NCBI GenBank assembly: GCA_965247265.1
Contig: OZ252002.1
Coordinates: 2,700,222-2,764,221 of the forward strand
Reading direction: 5' to 3'
Source of the DNA: G965247265 sp965247265
GTDB taxonomy: Bacteria > Pseudomonadota > Gammaproteobacteria > UBA4575
Length of the DNA stretch: 64,000 nucleotides
Both the position numbers and the translations under genes were made by a program. Position 1 is the first letter of the stretch. Each line of letters starts with the position of its first letter. The notes under the pieces were generated by a model. It was not told the origin of the DNA. It saw nothing but the letters and a program-made list of their open reading frames with translations, and made no database searches. Of this stretch, positions 8,211 through 19,002 are shown piece after piece.

Positions 8211-8229
8211 ATCAAATTACTGAAAATTT

Positions 8230-8581
8230 TTATTGACAGCGGTAAGTCCTAATTAATATTTTCTCAACATTGGCAGCACCTGAATAATCCAGACCTTTTT
8301 CTAATGATTTCAACTCATCTGTCACGGAAATAATCACATCATTTTTTGTGACTTCATCCACGGTGCATATGCGCCTTGCTATTGACAGATAATCAAATAT
8401 TGCACCCACGTACCCAACATATTGAGCAGCCTCTAGTGTAGATTGTGATTTTTCCCATTCATGCGCACGTTCTATTAATCTCTTTGTACTGTAAAAATTT
8501 TGTACTGTAAAAATTATAGACTGTCGCAGATGATGGTATAGCAATACATAATAATAACATAACAAAAATTATTTTTTTCAC
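8230..8581 (-). pseudogene. Rap1a/Tai-like secreted protein, frameshifted by a 16-bp duplication
   Basis: The C-terminal ~75 codons encode AAQYVGYVGAIFDYL...CTVDEV...RTYRCQ, a pattern like the Rap1a/Tai immunity family (a helical domain with two distant cysteines). The true start is the GTG at 8581: GAGG at 8588-8591 is spaced 6 nt from it and it opens a signal peptide (KKIIFVMLLLCIAIPSSA). That frame is separated from the Rap1a-like frame by an exact 16-bp tandem duplication (8483-8514). Deleting one copy fuses both into one protein of ~111 residues (signal peptide, then YNFYSTKRLIERAHEWEKSQ). Rap1a-like proteins also occur outside type VI systems, and no T6SS genes are seen here. Confidence 0.65.
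8483..8514. repeat. 16-bp perfect tandem duplication
   Basis: The unit TTTGTACTGTAAAAAT occurs at 8483-8498 and again at 8499-8514. Sixteen is not divisible by three, so the duplication shifts the reading frame of the surrounding minus-strand gene. Confidence 0.95.
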
Positions 8582-8639
8582 AACATGCCTCATCAAATTT
8601 ATAAAATTTTATGGATTATAAAAAAAAGGGACACGCATA

Positions 8640-8671
8640 GCAAAACCTACATAGACTTATGTAGGTTTTGC
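8640..8671. repeat. 14-bp perfect inverted repeat
   Basis: GCAAAACCTACATA (8640-8653) and its exact complement TATGTAGGTTTTGC (8658-8671) flank a 4-nt loop. This lies in the ~320-bp gap between the Rap1a-like gene and the Usp remnant. On the minus strand a run of eight T follows only after ~13 nt, so it is not a standard terminator. The remainder of the gap shows no gene. Confidence 0.8.
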
Positions 8672-8902
8672 ATAACCCCTGAGTGAGAGGTTGATCTTCT
8701 AACAGTAACAATACTAGCGTATCCAGATTTGCAATAAAAATTGCGTAATTTTATACGGGAAATTAGAAAGCATTATAATTTAAATATAGCTTAACTATAG
8801 TTCGCTTCTATTTGATTTGTATGTCATTTTTTGGACTATGTATATACAGTTAATTTGACAGATGCTATCTAATCGTCAATACAGTAATTGCTTACCTTAT
8901 AG

Positions 8903-9103
8903 AAATTCAGAAAGATAATACATAAAGGTAATCCTACAAATGAAACTATTAGCACAGCAAACTCTATTTCTTCAGATGCCATTATTATGACAACCGCAGG
9001 TTATAGAAACATCCTAGATTTATTGCGTGGCAATACAACAGAGCAAGTTGCTAGAAAAACATCTTGCCCTTTACTTACTATACCTCAGTCATGGAATATG
9101 TGA
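8903..9103 (+). pseudogene. Universal stress protein (UspA family) C-terminal remnant
   Basis: An open stretch of 66 codons without a start encodes SSDAIIMTTAGYRNILDLLR, then GNTTEQVARKTSCPLLTIP. This matches the C-terminal end of UspA domains (aD-I-x-M-x-T-x-G ... G-S-x-x-x-x-V-x-r-x-x-x-C-P-v-L-x-v), although the glycines of the ATP-binding G-2x-G-9x-G-S/T are partly lost (GYRN, RGNT). An in-frame TAG lies just upstream at 8900-8902 and no N-terminal half is recognisable. It is a decayed fragment. Confidence 0.6.
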
Positions 9104-9108
9104 GCAAA

Positions 9109-10443
9109 CTATTGTTTAAGTGGCAATGAATAATTAACAATAATTCTTTTATCTTCAATAGTTTCGCCTCCTTCAAAATCAACATACGCATAACGTGCAC
9201 GCAGCCAAAACCCATCTAGCACATCACTATCGACTTTATAGTCTAAGGTGAAATCATATTCAGCTTGATCTGGCAAATCATCACCTGTTTCCGGATCCTC
9301 AGCATTACTGCCCCATGCTAAGTTTGTAAATAATTGTAATTCAGGGAGATTAAAATTTTTAAAGTTATACAAATATCCAACAAGTACACCTGATTCATTT
9401 GCACGATCAAAGTCCTGTATTTGAATTGACAGATAACTCGGTCTTCCACCAAATGGACTTGTAATTTCTGAATCAGAACCGGTATTGGTTGCAGAAAGTG
9501 TAAATTTTGCATTTCCATAACTCGTTCTAGCTTGAATGCCTACTTGGTGTGTATCAAAGTCGCCTATCAATTCATCTCCCACACTTGCTTGATGCGTAAA
9601 TTGCCCTGATAACTTAGTTGCAAATTTTTCAGTCCATGCTTGTGTTAGGTTCATCTCTGTATAAAAAATATTGAATGTGTCCCGGGTGTAATAAATAATG
9701 GCCCCAATATTTTCATCATCATTAAATCGATAGCGCGCACCGGCCATAGTTGTGCCTCGTTTGCGCCCGTCTGCACCGGCTACCTCAGACATACTGGTAA
9801 AACTTTCCGATTCACGTTGCTTCATTTTGGTTACATGCCCAACGATATAACCAATCGTGTCACCACGATGACTCAATGTATAAGCTTCATGTGTATTAGG
9901 TACCATACGACTATCTTGCTCATTTAAATATGGAAACCCAAAGGCTTGTCGATACACTCTTAACATATGATTTTTAAAATTTGTATCAAGATACAACTGG
10001 CCTAATACATTGATATCACTTTGATCAGAGCCAAGAAGCAAAGTACCATCTTCACCATTATCATCAATTCCATGTGATAGGTAGTAACTCGCACCTAACT
10101 GAAATGTTTCATTAACCATGCCAGATAAAAATTCTAATTCGCCACCAATTGCTATCGCATCAGGATTATCTCCATCACTTTTTTTACGATCAAAACTATA
10201 TGCGCGAAAATGCGGGGTAAGACTTGAATCGCTGAAAAATGCAGGCAGAGAATCATACTAGTCTCCAAATTTTAACCGCATCTTCTCCTGTTTTGTAAAC
10301 GCAAAGGAGAAATCATCGGGCTCTTGGGTTACATTGGGCGGTGTAATACCTTCGTCACGAATATATCCAGATGCCTGAACCACAGAGCTCAATAATGAAT
10401 GCAAAACAATTACAAACAAAAAATATAGAAAAATATGCTTCAT
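9109..10443 (-). pseudogene. OprD-family outer-membrane porin with an in-frame amber stop
   Basis: The start at 10443 encodes a signal peptide (MKHIFLYFLFVIVLHSLLSS) and a mature N-terminus up to KMRLKFGD, then TAG at 10258-10260. The same reading frame continues without another stop to 9109 (YDSLPAFFSDSSLTPHFRAY onward, ~390 residues). The strand-rich sequence with DSRMVPNTHEAYTL is the OprD signature, and restored length (~444 residues) equals OprD-family porins, which take up small organic substrates. The TAG most likely replaced a Tyr codon (FGD-Y-Y-D). A single substitution would restore it. Without it only a 61-residue exported peptide, or a leaderless barrel from an internal ATG at 10119, would be made. 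Confidence 0.8.
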
Positions 10444-10583
10444 ATAATTAAGTATTTTTTATTATTACCTATAATATTTTTCGCCAAACTAGTACCTTAA
10501 ATAATTTAAGTTAGTAATAGCAATTATTCATATATACTATATTAACATTGCCTAATAACGTTTTTTTATTATCTATACGTCAT

Positions 10584-11063
10584 ATGAACAAAAAAATATT
10601 AATCAAATCATCTCTGAGCCTGTTTATTATATTTACAGCATCCACTCAACTTATTGCTGGAGAGACGGATGCAGTTAATTTAAGTGGTTCAAACTTAGCT
10701 TGGGGAAGAACCTATTTTTTTGATGCGCCAAGATACAAAGATAATAATGTACAGAAATTACTTGATGAAGCAATTGCAAAAAAATTAAAATCCTTTGGTA
10801 TTTTAATTGAAAAAGGTAACCCTGAAAGCGAATATCTTTTTAATTACACAATCTTACTAGGTGAGAAAGTTGGTAAGTCTGGATTTGAAAAAGGTAAAAT
10901 TTTATTTTCTATCCGTGACCGTAAAACTAACTCGCCCGTGTGGCGAAGCGAAATCAAGGGGCTTGCTGAACTTGAGAATAGTGAAAACCGAAAACAACGC
11001 ACTGAAGCTTACTTAGATCAAGCATTTGAATCTTTTCCTCAAGAGTATAAGCATATTCAATAA
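10584..11063 (+). CDS. DUF4136-like secreted protein
   Basis: The 159-residue product has a signal peptide (MNKKILIKSSLSLFIIFTAS...LIAG). The body fits the DUF4136 pattern: an N-terminal aromatic segment (LAWGRTYFFDAPRY), a helix of the form VQKLLDEAIAKKLKSFG, a central strand pair EYLFNYTILLG, then KGKILFSIRDRKTNSPVWRS and a C-terminal helix ending AFESFPQ. DUF4136 members are usually lipoproteins, but this one lacks a lipobox cysteine. The ATG at 10584 is chosen over one 12 codons earlier because it starts the signal peptide directly. The role of the family is unknown. Confidence 0.6.
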   Translation: MNKKILIKSSLSLFIIFTASTQLIAGETDAVNLSGSNLAWGRTYFFDAPRYKDNNVQKLLDEAIAKKLKSFGILIEKGNPESEYLFNYTILLGEKVGKSGFEKGKILFSIRDRKTNSPVWRSEIKGLAELENSENRKQRTEAYLDQAFESFPQEYKHIQ

Positions 11064-11096
11064 CATATCATCATTAAATTTGGTTGTTATAAGTTA

Positions 11097-11570
11097 TTAT
11101 TGTATCAATACTACTTTAATGGCCAACTCATGATTTACAATGGCATCAAGCTTATTATCGATTTGATAAAACCGCGCTACTTTTTTACCCGGCAAAATAT
11201 TTCGAAATCTTGGAAGATAACTTTGTTTAATTGACATCATTTGGCTCTCAAGACTAAAAAAACGATCTAGCATATGGTTTGCTTGATCATCCGTTATGGT
11301 AAGACCTTCATTCCCTTGCTGAAATTCTTTTAGCAATCCAAATTTCTGCCGATAAACATTATCCATTTCTTTTTCATATTCAGCATATAAATTCCAAAAA
11401 TTCTTATTTTCTTGTCCCGAAAATTCCATATATTTTACAATTTGAAGTTTCTTTTTTGCTGAAATTGTCACATGCTCAGTACTTAGATCTTCAGCCGTTG
11501 CATTTACACACAAAACCATCAAACTTAAAGCTAGAATTGCACCAAAGCATAGCCGCAAATATTTATACAT
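11097..11570 (-). CDS. Periplasmic helical protein of unknown function
   Basis: The ~157-residue protein starts with a signal peptide (MYKYLRLCFGAILALSLMVL, cleaved near NATA). The rest is predominantly helical and charged: QIVKYMEFSGQENKNFWNLY, EYEKEMDNVYRQKF, then LTITDDQANHMLDRFFSLES, and FRNILPGKKVARFYQIDNKL. The layout recalls Spy/CpxP-type or 'LTxxQ' periplasmic proteins, in which a helix ends in a 'LPxxKxxRF' segment, but the LTxxQ repeats themselves are not clear. AGGAG lies ~10 nt before the ATG at 11570. The gene converges on the DUF4136-like gene. Function unknown. Confidence 0.6.
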   Translation of the reverse strand: MYKYLRLCFGAILALSLMVLCVNATAEDLSTEHVTISAKKKLQIVKYMEFSGQENKNFWNLYAEYEKEMDNVYRQKFGLLKEFQQGNEGLTITDDQANHMLDRFFSLESQMMSIKQSYLPRFRNILPGKKVARFYQIDNKLDAIVNHELAIKVVLIQ

Positions 11571-11743
11571 TACTGGTTTACTCCTAAATAACATTAATTA
11601 ATCATAAGAACAGCAATAAATAGCCTTTGCCAATAAAACCGTCAAGAATTCACTAGATTACTATTTATTCTAAAGATTTTTATACTATAATTAATATGAG
11701 TCTTTCGTACAAACCATAAACCGAAATAACAATAAATTCAAAC

Positions 11744-13302
11744 ATGGTTAAACCACTTAAAGCATTTTCACTATTCGTTTTCTTAATCATATTATTGCTG
11801 GGTGGATGCGCTTCAGTTAATTTCAATTATCCAAAAAAAGAAACAAGCGCACTCACAGATACAGATGACACATTTCTTGGCAAACACGTTACAGAGCTCG
11901 TTACAGAGCACCCCGAAGATCAATCAGGATTTTTTCTTCAACTAGATGGTATTGAGGCCCTTGCTGGCCGCATAATTTTGACACAACGTGCAGAACGCTC
12001 CATAGATGCACAATATTATTTAATCAACGCCGACCCCCATTGGTTATGTATTCATTGGCAAGTTATTAGCCGCTGCAGACCGTGGTGTGCGAGTGCGCTT
12101 GCTTGTCGATGATATTCTTAGCAAAGGTTATGACACAGGTATGGCAGCGTTAGACTCTCATCCAAACTTTGAGGTGCGTGTCTTTAACCCGTTTGCAAGC
12201 CGTAACCTGCGTGTCGTTGACATGCTAACAAAATTTGGTCACGTGAATCGCCGCATGCACAACAAGTCGTTCACTGTGGACAATCAAGTTACCGTTATTG
12301 GTGGTCGGAATATTGCAGCAGAATATTTTGGCACACGAGATGACGTGAACTTTGGTGATGTAGATGTGGTTGGAATTGGTCCAGTTGTTCAAGATGTCTC
12401 AAATTCATTTGACTTGTATTGGAATAATGAATTAGCTGCACCGGTGCCTGCATTTGCAAAAATGCCGGATGATCCTGCAGCGGAACTTGAAAAATTACGT
12501 GTACGCATAAAAGAAGAATTTGACAAACTGCGAGAATCAAAATATGCCGATGCAGTTAAAGCAGACTACGATATTTTGTATGGTAATGAAAAAAAACAAA
12601 GAGATGTTTACCTGGGCCCCGTATAAATTAGCCTATGATGATCCTGCAAAAGCGCATAAAGACAAACACAAAGATGCTAAAAATATAGTCACAACCCTCA
12701 AAGCCACAATCGATAATGCAGATCGTGAACTCATTGTTATTTCACCTTACTTTGTTCCCGGTAAGCGTGGATTGAAGTTTTTTGAAGGGTTACGCGAACG
12801 TGACATAAAAATTACAGTAATTACTAACTCACTATCCTCAAACAACCATGCCATTGTGCATTCAGGCTATGCGCCTTATCGTAAGCCACTTTTAAAAATG
12901 GGTGTAAAAATATATGAAGTCAGAGCTGATAGATCAGCGCGAGGCGTTGAACGCGCCGGACACCAAAAATCCATTGCCAATCTGCACACTAAGGCCTTTA
13001 TTGTAGATAGAGAAGAACTATTTGTAGGTTCGTTTAATTGGGACCCCAGATCTGTCGATATTAATACCGAGTTAGGCGTCATCATTAAATCTCCGGAGAT
13101 GGCAACCTGGACTTCAGAGGAGATTGATGAAAAAATTAACTATGCCGCGTATGAAGTACAATTGAACGAAAAAGGTAAACTACAATGGGTAGCCAAAGAT
13201 GGGGCAGAACCTGTGTATTATACAAAAGAACCTAATACCAGTTGGTGGACGCGATTTAAAACAGGCTTTATGCGAATATTGCCAGTAGAAAGCCAACTGT
13301 AA
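11744..13302 (+). pseudogene. PLD-family (cardiolipin synthase-like) lipoprotein with two frameshifts
   Basis: Three consecutive frames encode one phospholipase D protein. The N-terminus has a lipobox (LLLGGC). HKD motif 1 is HNKSFTVD in the middle frame and HKD motif 2 is HTKAFIVD in the last frame, so both catalytic motifs survive. Frame 1 passes to frame 2 at a C5 tract (12034-12038), where removing one C restores DPIGYVFIGKLLAAADRG. Frame 2 passes to frame 3 at a C4 tract (12617-12620), where removing one C restores DVYLGPYKLAYDDP. The restored ~518-residue protein matches the ClsC/YmdC-like family, which makes cardiolipin or transfers phosphatidyl groups. Both lesions are single-base gains in C runs, so sequencing error is an alternative. 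Confidence 0.8.
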
Positions 13303-13362
13303 TTTCAAGATATTTCTATCTAACCTTCGCATCAAAACATAACGTTAGTAGTAACAATTTAA

Positions 13363-15618
13363 TCAGAATTGATTGAGTATTGTCTGTGCGTTTTGGTCCC
13401 AAGGAGCAACTTGCACCAAGATCTTTGCATAATGCTTTGCAGCTTCAATGCTGCCTACTTTTTGGTTGTATGAAATTAAGGCATATAACACATCACGGTC
13501 TGCGGGAGTTTGTTCATGCGCCTGCTTCAACACTTCAATGGCCCTATCACCTTCCCCTGCTGACTCCAAAGCCACTGCATATACATATTTAAATCGTGTA
13601 TTACCCGAATCAACCTCAACCGCTTTTTGAAAAGAGGCTAATGCTTCATGCAAATTATTTTCGCGAACATATAACAAGCCAAGACTATGGTGGGTCAAAC
13701 CATCATCATTTCGTTTTTTAATTGCAGTTAAAATATACTGCTTGCCCTTTGCATCTAGCCCTCTTGCACGGTAAAGATCAGCTAAATTTATATACGCAGG
13801 AATAAAATTCGCATCAATTTTGATAGCCGTTTCATACTCCATTTGAGCCTGATCCATCCTTTGTGTAGCCATATACAATGACCCTAAGTTCACATGTGCT
13901 TCTGGGCGATCTGCATTCACATTTTGTGCGCCAATGTATTCATCAATGGCATGATTAAAATGGTTTTTTAAAGACTCATCTGAAAATTGATCTTGAGAAT
14001 CTGCTAAGACTCTAGCAGCTACCATCCTTACCATACGCAGATCATCAACTAATAAATGTTGTAATAATTTATTTTTTACATCCGCGGGTAAAAACTCTAC
14101 TGAATTAATTGCTGAAATTCGAACCAGTACATTTTCATCATGCAACATTTCATTAATTGCAGTGATCGAATATGGGTTTATATAATTTTGTAACAACGTT
14201 GTGGCTGTCGCTCTTGCAATAGAAGGTTGATCATTATTACTTGCCAGTTCAATTAATTGTTGATTGGCATCGAATGAACCGCTTCTGCCTGCATGTAACA
14301 TTTCACCAAAATGTGTTTTATTTCTCTTCCCGCTGTTCGGATACCACTTTTCAATTGCTGCAGCAGCCCAAGTATTGCTTTCCTTTTCATGACATGTTGT
14401 ACATGCATTTGGTACTCCTAAAGCTTCAGAAAGTTCAGGACGCGGAATGCGAAAACTATGATCAGCCCGAGCATCAATAATCATAAAATCTTTCTCGGGC
14501 ATGTGGCAGGCCACGCATTTTGACCCTGCACCTTTATCATCATGGTGATGAGGTGTGGGTGTATCAAATATTGTAGCTAAATGACACGTTGAACAAAGCT
14601 CATTACCTTCTATTTTAAGATCTAAAGTATGGGGATTATGACAATCCGAACATGTCACCCCATGCATATACATTTTACTTTGTAAAAATGAACCATAGAC
14701 ATACACTTCATCATTAATTTGCCCATCTGCGAAATAAAGACCTTCATTTAATGTTGCTGGAATATGCGTATCCAACAAAGGCTTACCATGCACATAGTCT
14801 TCCCACTGTGCACTGCGGCGAGAATGGCAGCGCGCACAAATTTCAATTTCTACATCAGAATCTTTTGGCAGTGAACGTGATGCTAATCCGGTTTTCTGAT
14901 TAATAATCCAAGCAGCTGAATTTCTAAGGTCAACTACTAAACCATTATTCGCTATTTGATTATCAGTTTTTTCTGTACTTGCCCAGTTAACATGTTCAGC
15001 GCCCGGACCATGGCAAGCTTCACAAGATACATTTATATCAGACCATGTTGTTTGAAATTGATCGTTACTCAGATCAAAGTTTTTCATAAGGTTAGTTGAA
15101 TGACATTCCGCACACATATAGTTCCAATTCTGATCCAACCCGGTCCAATGCAACGAACTACCATGTTTAATTTGATCGTCTGGATAAAGATGAAACCACC
15201 TCTGACCGTCTTCCTCAATTGATCGAGAATCCCATGCTATACTTAAGCTTTGATAGTGCCCATTCGGAAATTCAACCAAATACTGCTGCAAAGGATATAC
15301 GCCAAATGTGTATTTTATTTCATAGGTTTCAAGTTCACCGTTGGGCCCATCTGTCGTGACAAAATACTTTTTATCTTTCTTAAAAAAAGTAGAAGTAATG
15401 TCAAAATAGGTAAATGACGTGTCATTAAAGTCTGCCAGCACAGTGCTTGGTGTGGCGTGTTTCATTGCTAAATCATGGTGAGATCCTTGCCATTGATTAA
15501 GCTGTGTTTTATGACATGTTGCACATACCTTGACCCAAACATATTGCGCATCAGTTGCCGCACACACACTGCACAGCAAAATCAAGCCCAAACTAAAAAG
15601 AATAAAGATCCGCATCAT
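13363..15618 (-). CDS. Octaheme cytochrome c with HEAT-like and TPR repeats
   Basis: The 751-residue exported protein (signal peptide MMRIFILFSLGLILLCSVCA) contains eight CXXCH haem-binding motifs: C32-x2-CH, C169, C199, C261, C323, C342, C368 and C406, all in the first 410 residues. The second half has about two HEAT-like helical repeats (about 455-540) and then TPR units (HVNLGSLYMATQRMDQAQ, YINLADLYRARGLDAKGKQY, HHSLGLLYVRENNLHEALAS). Proteins with this order are widespread but poorly characterised periplasmic multiheme cytochromes. A role in electron transfer with a partner docked on the TPRs is inferred. It stands alone and intact among decayed genes. Confidence 0.85.
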   Translation of the reverse strand: MMRIFILFSLGLILLCSVCAATDAQYVWVKVCATCHKTQLNQWQGSHHDLAMKHATPSTVLADFNDTSFTYFDITSTFFKKDKKYFVTTDGPNGELETYEIKYTFGVYPLQQYLVEFPNGHYQSLSIAWDSRSIEEDGQRWFHLYPDDQIKHGSSLHWTGLDQNWNYMCAECHSTNLMKNFDLSNDQFQTTWSDINVSCEACHGPGAEHVNWASTEKTDNQIANNGLVVDLRNSAAWIINQKTGLASRSLPKDSDVEIEICARCHSRRSAQWEDYVHGKPLLDTHIPATLNEGLYFADGQINDEVYVYGSFLQSKMYMHGVTCSDCHNPHTLDLKIEGNELCSTCHLATIFDTPTPHHHDDKGAGSKCVACHMPEKDFMIIDARADHSFRIPRPELSEALGVPNACTTCHEKESNTWAAAAIEKWYPNSGKRNKTHFGEMLHAGRSGSFDANQQLIELASNNDQPSIARATATTLLQNYINPYSITAINEMLHDENVLVRISAINSVEFLPADVKNKLLQHLLVDDLRMVRMVAARVLADSQDQFSDESLKNHFNHAIDEYIGAQNVNADRPEAHVNLGSLYMATQRMDQAQMEYETAIKIDANFIPAYINLADLYRARGLDAKGKQYILTAIKKRNDDGLTHHSLGLLYVRENNLHEALASFQKAVEVDSGNTRFKYVYAVALESAGEGDRAIEVLKQAHEQTPADRDVLYALISYNQKVGSIEAAKHYAKILVQVAPWDQNAQTILNQF

Positions 15619-15726
15619 TGGATTAAGAAAAAAATATTAAAGATAGAGAAAACGAGATTTAAACAATAATAACAATTTTTTTACACAGTATTAATTTTCT
15701 CCTCAATTTATATTTTCGTTTTTATT

Positions 15727-18700
15727 TTATTCTAATTTTTTTACTTCCTTGTGTGCTTTTTCGCTCATTTCTTTTACGTTTTCACAACCACCGCCAACCT
15801 TGTCACCATCACTCAGTACAGACCATGTTTTACTAACAACGGCTATAGGTATAAACACACCTGTTGATAATAATGTGAAACCTGCTACCTCTCTGAGTGC
15901 TGCTTTAGCGGGTATGGCCTCAATTTTAGGATTTTTCATGGGACCATGTATTTTGACAGGTGTGGCCTTAGAGAATATACGTTTTTTCTGACTCGGTATT
16001 AAAATTATATCTAGCGTTTCCTCGCCAAGATTCATGTCAATTTTACCGCCCAAACTCATTCTCGGACCATCTGCCACAATAGCTTTGCTTTTAACTTCTC
16101 CGTTATCAGCGCCAAATGACATTACCACACAATTCAGATCTGCATGAGTACCAATACCCACTGAAGACATGGCTCATCCTAATGTATCTACTGATAGCAA
16201 TGAGATATATTTTTGCGGAATGCGTATATTTTCAAACCCTATTAACACATCCCCATCTAGACCCGATGCCATTTCATGTGCAGAACGTCCCTGGGAAGTT
16301 AAATTAAAATCTATATTTGTATACCCTGTCATAGGCACTTCATTTTGAACTTGTGAAATTAAAGGCCCTAAGGTGAGATCATTTGCATTAAACGTGAGCT
16401 CATATTTTGGAACCTCTTCTGCCTTAATGTCCAAATTTATATCTGTATCCCCACCTTCAAAAATTAAATGAAACGGCTTGAGCTTAAGGTGCCCATCTTT
16501 TACGTTCAATTTACCTGTAACACTGTCGATGGTTAAGTCACCACTTTCAACTTGGTCAATGGTAATATCTAAATCGATATCGAACTCATTAAGAAAATCG
16601 ACATTAATTTCATCACGACTAAATACATAAGGACTGGATTGTTTAGTTTCTTGAAGTTTTTCAGACGAATAATTACGTACGGCACCAAATCCTAAATCTG
16701 TCAGATATAGTATTGGCATTTTAATACTGCCATTTAAATTTGGCTTGCCATTAACATAGATCCCACTAATATCGGTTGTTGAGGTTGTTTTGCCAACTTT
16801 CGTATTGCCTATATATTGTAAACGTTTCTTTGTTAGTGTTAGCTCCCCTTGCATGTCTAAGGCCCCTATATTTTCCAGATTTATGCCTAGTGCTTCTGCA
16901 AGTTTGTGCGGGTGCTTTACGGCTAATTTAGAATTGATGCTCGCTTGATCATAATGAAGAAGATCATCATAGCTACCGTCTATACTAAATTGAAATAGCT
17001 CCGTTCGTGTTGAAACAAAACTAAAGCTTTCAAGCCCCCAATCTCCATCTATATCTGAAAGAATCAAATCGCCATGTAATAGCCCAAGATCTCTCGTGTC
17101 TAAATCAGTATACGCAGCGACCAAATCTGCAATGCCTACATCAAAATCAATACTTATATCGCTGCCTTCTTTCATATTTGTAGTAACTCTTGCATTTGCA
17201 CGTAAGGTAGGACTTTTAGCATCTCCTGCAGCAAGTCTTGCGTCTTTAAACTCTAATTGTGATTCTGTAACTTCCAACCATCCGGTAATTTGCGTTTTCC
17301 CAAAATTAGGTAATGCAATATCGAACGGCTCTCCAAGTTGAGCAAAGTCCTGTGCATCAACTTCAACATACATTGTGATGCTGTAGCGCGTGGGTTCATG
17401 TAACTGAAAAGAAAGTCCACCGGTTGCATGCATATATGCTTTTTCTTTTGCGCCAACATCTAAAATAGTATTGTGCAATTGCAGTTCCGAGCCATGAGAC
17501 ACAAGTTTCCCCTGCAATTGTGCAGGACCAAAATCAGGTAAGTCATACTCTAACAACTTCCCAAATTTTTTGAGATCAGCTATGTGAACATCTGACTGCA
17601 TAGTGAGCTCAGGCAAGTTATAATCATCCTTAAACTGCACATATCCCACATTCCCTTGGAGCTCAATATAAGTTTGTTTGCGGCTACCTATATTTAATTT
17701 GCTGTTATAAATTCCTACAGCATCCATTCCCAGCGCCAATGAAAGTGAGCCTGAAACAGCGCCTAGTTCTGGAATACCCTCCATATTTATAATGTTCATT
17801 GCAGCAACGCTCGGAGCTTTGAATTGAACGTTTAATTCAGCATCTTGACGTGTAATTCTGTGCGCCTTGGGATGAACAGCAATACTTCCAACTAGCACAA
17901 TTTCTAATCCCTTAGTTGTTTTCGCAGTAGCATTTACATTATTAAATTCAAATTGCTCTGTATCATTTTGTAGCCCTCCACTAAATTGTATTGATTGCAT
18001 ATGATTATATTCATTAAATAACAACCAAGTTAGCACGTTGGGATTATTTGATTTACCTTCAAACTGTACATCTATCCCTTCAACGTCTATTACATTTTGA
18101 ATGGAGCCTGTGATTTCTAAATTTACATCCTCAGCCTGATGAAGTGTTAGATTGATGTTTTCTAATCGAGGAGAATCATAGTCTCCATGCACGTTTACTG
18201 ATGCAGTGAGCTCCCCCAAATTTGGCACATCGTCCAAAAATATTTCAAGCACATTTTTAACTTGTGAAATTTCTACATGAGCTTGAAGATTCAATCCAGT
18301 CCCGGCTAGTGGATCTTCAATGGTGCCATCTACAGATACAACGATGAGATCACTGTTAAATTCAAGGGTTACATGATGGGGTTTATCTTGTTCTAAAAGC
18401 TTAGATACGGAATCAGTGTTGCCTTTTAATTCAAACGGTTGCCCTTCAATTTGTCCGCTTGCACGAAGAGATACCTGTTGATGTTTGCCCAACTTGCCAA
18501 TTTTAAGATCATCAAGTGAAAAAGTATGCTGCGAACCTGGATGTAACTCTTGATATGTAAATACTAAATTACGAATTTGTGCGCTACCGATAATTACGGG
18601 AGGAATTGAAATATTTTCTAAATCAAACTCACTCTCATTTCCTTCTGATTCTACAACTTGGATAGTTACATCTTCTAAAGCCAAGCTATTTATCCAAAAA

Positions 18701-19002
18701 TTTCCTGTTCTTAAATATGAGCCAAGTCTAAAACTTCCATGCAATGAACCTATAGATAATGTGTAGCTATCGTTATTTGCCTTTAAAGAAATATCTCCGC
18801 TCTCGAATGAAATATTTTTTGATATATCGAGATTAATTGGCCCACTAATAACAAGCGTGCTATCTAAAAATTGTTCAGCCCCCCAACTTAATAGTTGTTT
18901 GTACTCATCATCACTGAGTAATACAACAACTCCTGTTACTAACAACGCACTACCAAAAATAACGCTTACAATTAATACCAGTAAACGTTTAATCCATTTC
19001 AT
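15727..19002 (-). pseudogene. AsmA-family protein with an in-frame opal stop
   Basis: The first 942 codons encode an AsmA-like protein: an N-terminal membrane anchor (LLVLIVSVIFGSALLVTGVV), then long beta-rich repeats typical of this family of envelope lipid-transport or biogenesis proteins. TGA at 16174-16176 interrupts it after LLSVDTLG. The identical frame continues at once with AMSSVGIGTHADLNCVV and runs 148 codons to 15727, covering the conserved AsmA C-terminal domain (GGKIDMNLGEETLDIILIPS). TGG to TGA (Trp) would explain the stop in one step. Truncation would remove the C-terminal ~145 residues, so the gene is probably impaired. TGA is a real stop elsewhere in this window, so recoding is unlikely. 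Confidence 0.8.
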
